Source of the DNA: Bifidobacterium apri
Lineage (GTDB): Bacteria; Actinomycetota; Actinomycetes; Actinomycetales; Bifidobacteriaceae
Length of the DNA: 64,000 nt
NCBI RefSeq assembly: GCF_009299485.1
Contig: NZ_WBSO01000003.1
Span: forward strand, 1 to 64,000
Direction of reading: 5' to 3'
Part shown: positions 63,809 through 64,000 of the stretch, piece after piece
How positions within the stretch are numbered: the first letter of the stretch is position 1
Layout of the letters: each line of letters starts with the position of its first letter
Position numbers and translations under genes: made by a program
Notes under the pieces: model-generated
What the model was told of the DNA's origin: nothing
The model's input: only the letters and a program-made list of their open reading frames with translations
Database searches by the model: none

Positions 63809-64000
63809 TCAGTATGCGTAGAGAATGTCAACCACGAAGTACAGCGTGGAATTGGCGGGGATTGTCACCTTTCCAGTGGTGCTGTCCGTCTGGTCAGTGG
63901 AACCGTAACCTTGGTCTGGCGGGATGATCAGCAGTACCTGGGATCCGATGGTCTGCCCGGTCAGTCCGGTCTTCCACCCGGTGATGACTTGGGACAACGA
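63809..64000 (-). CDS. FKBP-type peptidyl-prolyl isomerase, C-terminal part (partial)
   Basis: Only the last 63 residues are in the window, and the 5' end lies beyond it. The sequence has the FKBP core: VITGWKTGLTGQTIGSQ, LLIIPPDQGYGST and IPANSTLYFVVDIL. Such proteins isomerise Xaa-Pro bonds. Full length, location and any signal peptide are not visible. The apparent TTG start inside the window is not a real start because the reading frame runs on to the window edge. Confidence 0.88.
   Translation of the reverse strand, partial: SLSQVITGWKTGLTGQTIGSQVLLIIPPDQGYGSTDQTDSTTGKVTIPANSTLYFVVDILYAY

Overview
This window is a high-GC Gram-positive chromosome segment and almost certainly comes from a Bifidobacterium. 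The evidence is an actinobacterial-type ClpB with a perfect HspR (HAIR) operator, a GlnR-type orphan regulator, NucS in place of MutSL-type repair, sortase-assembled pili, a GlgE-family protein, Rho with a long charged insertion, and many start codons placed directly after a -10 box. The species cannot be named from this sequence.

Layout. 1-580: 3' end of a 23S rRNA, 5S rRNA and a strong terminator. 994-8309: a 5'-nucleotidase-like protein, a GH31 glycosidase, a MATE exporter, an FAA-hydrolase-family enzyme, a VOC protein, a tiny membrane protein and RlmH. 8422-14513: HspR-controlled clpB, then a divergent copper pair (a CPx-type ATPase fused to a cupredoxin and a YHS domain, and csoR) with a CsoR-like operator between them. 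14595-18074: rmuC with an SOS box over its start codon, a three-copy palindromic repeat, a phosphoribosyltransferase-like protein and a SpoU methyltransferase. 18085-24268: a pilus locus (class C sortase, large tip or shaft protein, backbone pilin). 24509-36568: gatCAB, a GNAT protein, a DUF2469 protein, an FAD oxidoreductase, rho, chorismate mutase and a secreted protein of unknown function. 36659-51792, mostly minus strand: valS, a peptide-type solute-binding protein, a membrane protein, nth, glnR, a membrane protein on the plus strand, mntP, ppa, a GlgE-like protein, asparaginase and an asparagine-type permease. 51793-54226: repeat-rich DNA with a 15-bp minisatellite, a small membrane protein, the initiator tRNA and an 11-unit phased repeat array. 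54227-62762: metA and the complete atpBEFHAGDC operon. 62963-64000: nucS and the 3' part of an FKBP gene.

Themes. Most genes are housekeeping: energy (F1Fo ATP synthase), translation (GatCAB, ValS, initiator tRNA, RlmH), termination (Rho), DNA repair (RmuC, Nth, NucS) and stress (ClpB). Accessory functions are the pilus locus, glycan hydrolysis, and metal and nitrogen handling. Many convergent or terminal gene ends carry long perfect inverted repeats, and two sequence families of these recur across the window.

Most notable observations: (1) at 53129-53879, eleven copies of an 18-bp imperfect palindrome at a strict 73-74 bp period (close to seven helical turns), all in one orientation, between the initiator tRNA and metA; (2) a GlgE-family protein in which two of three catalytic residues are replaced at exactly conserved spacing; (3) a copper-ATPase-like protein that keeps every catalytic motif but lacks nearly the whole nucleotide-binding domain; (4) MetA with Glu111, predicting acetyl-CoA rather than succinyl-CoA use; (5) at least eleven apparently leaderless genes.
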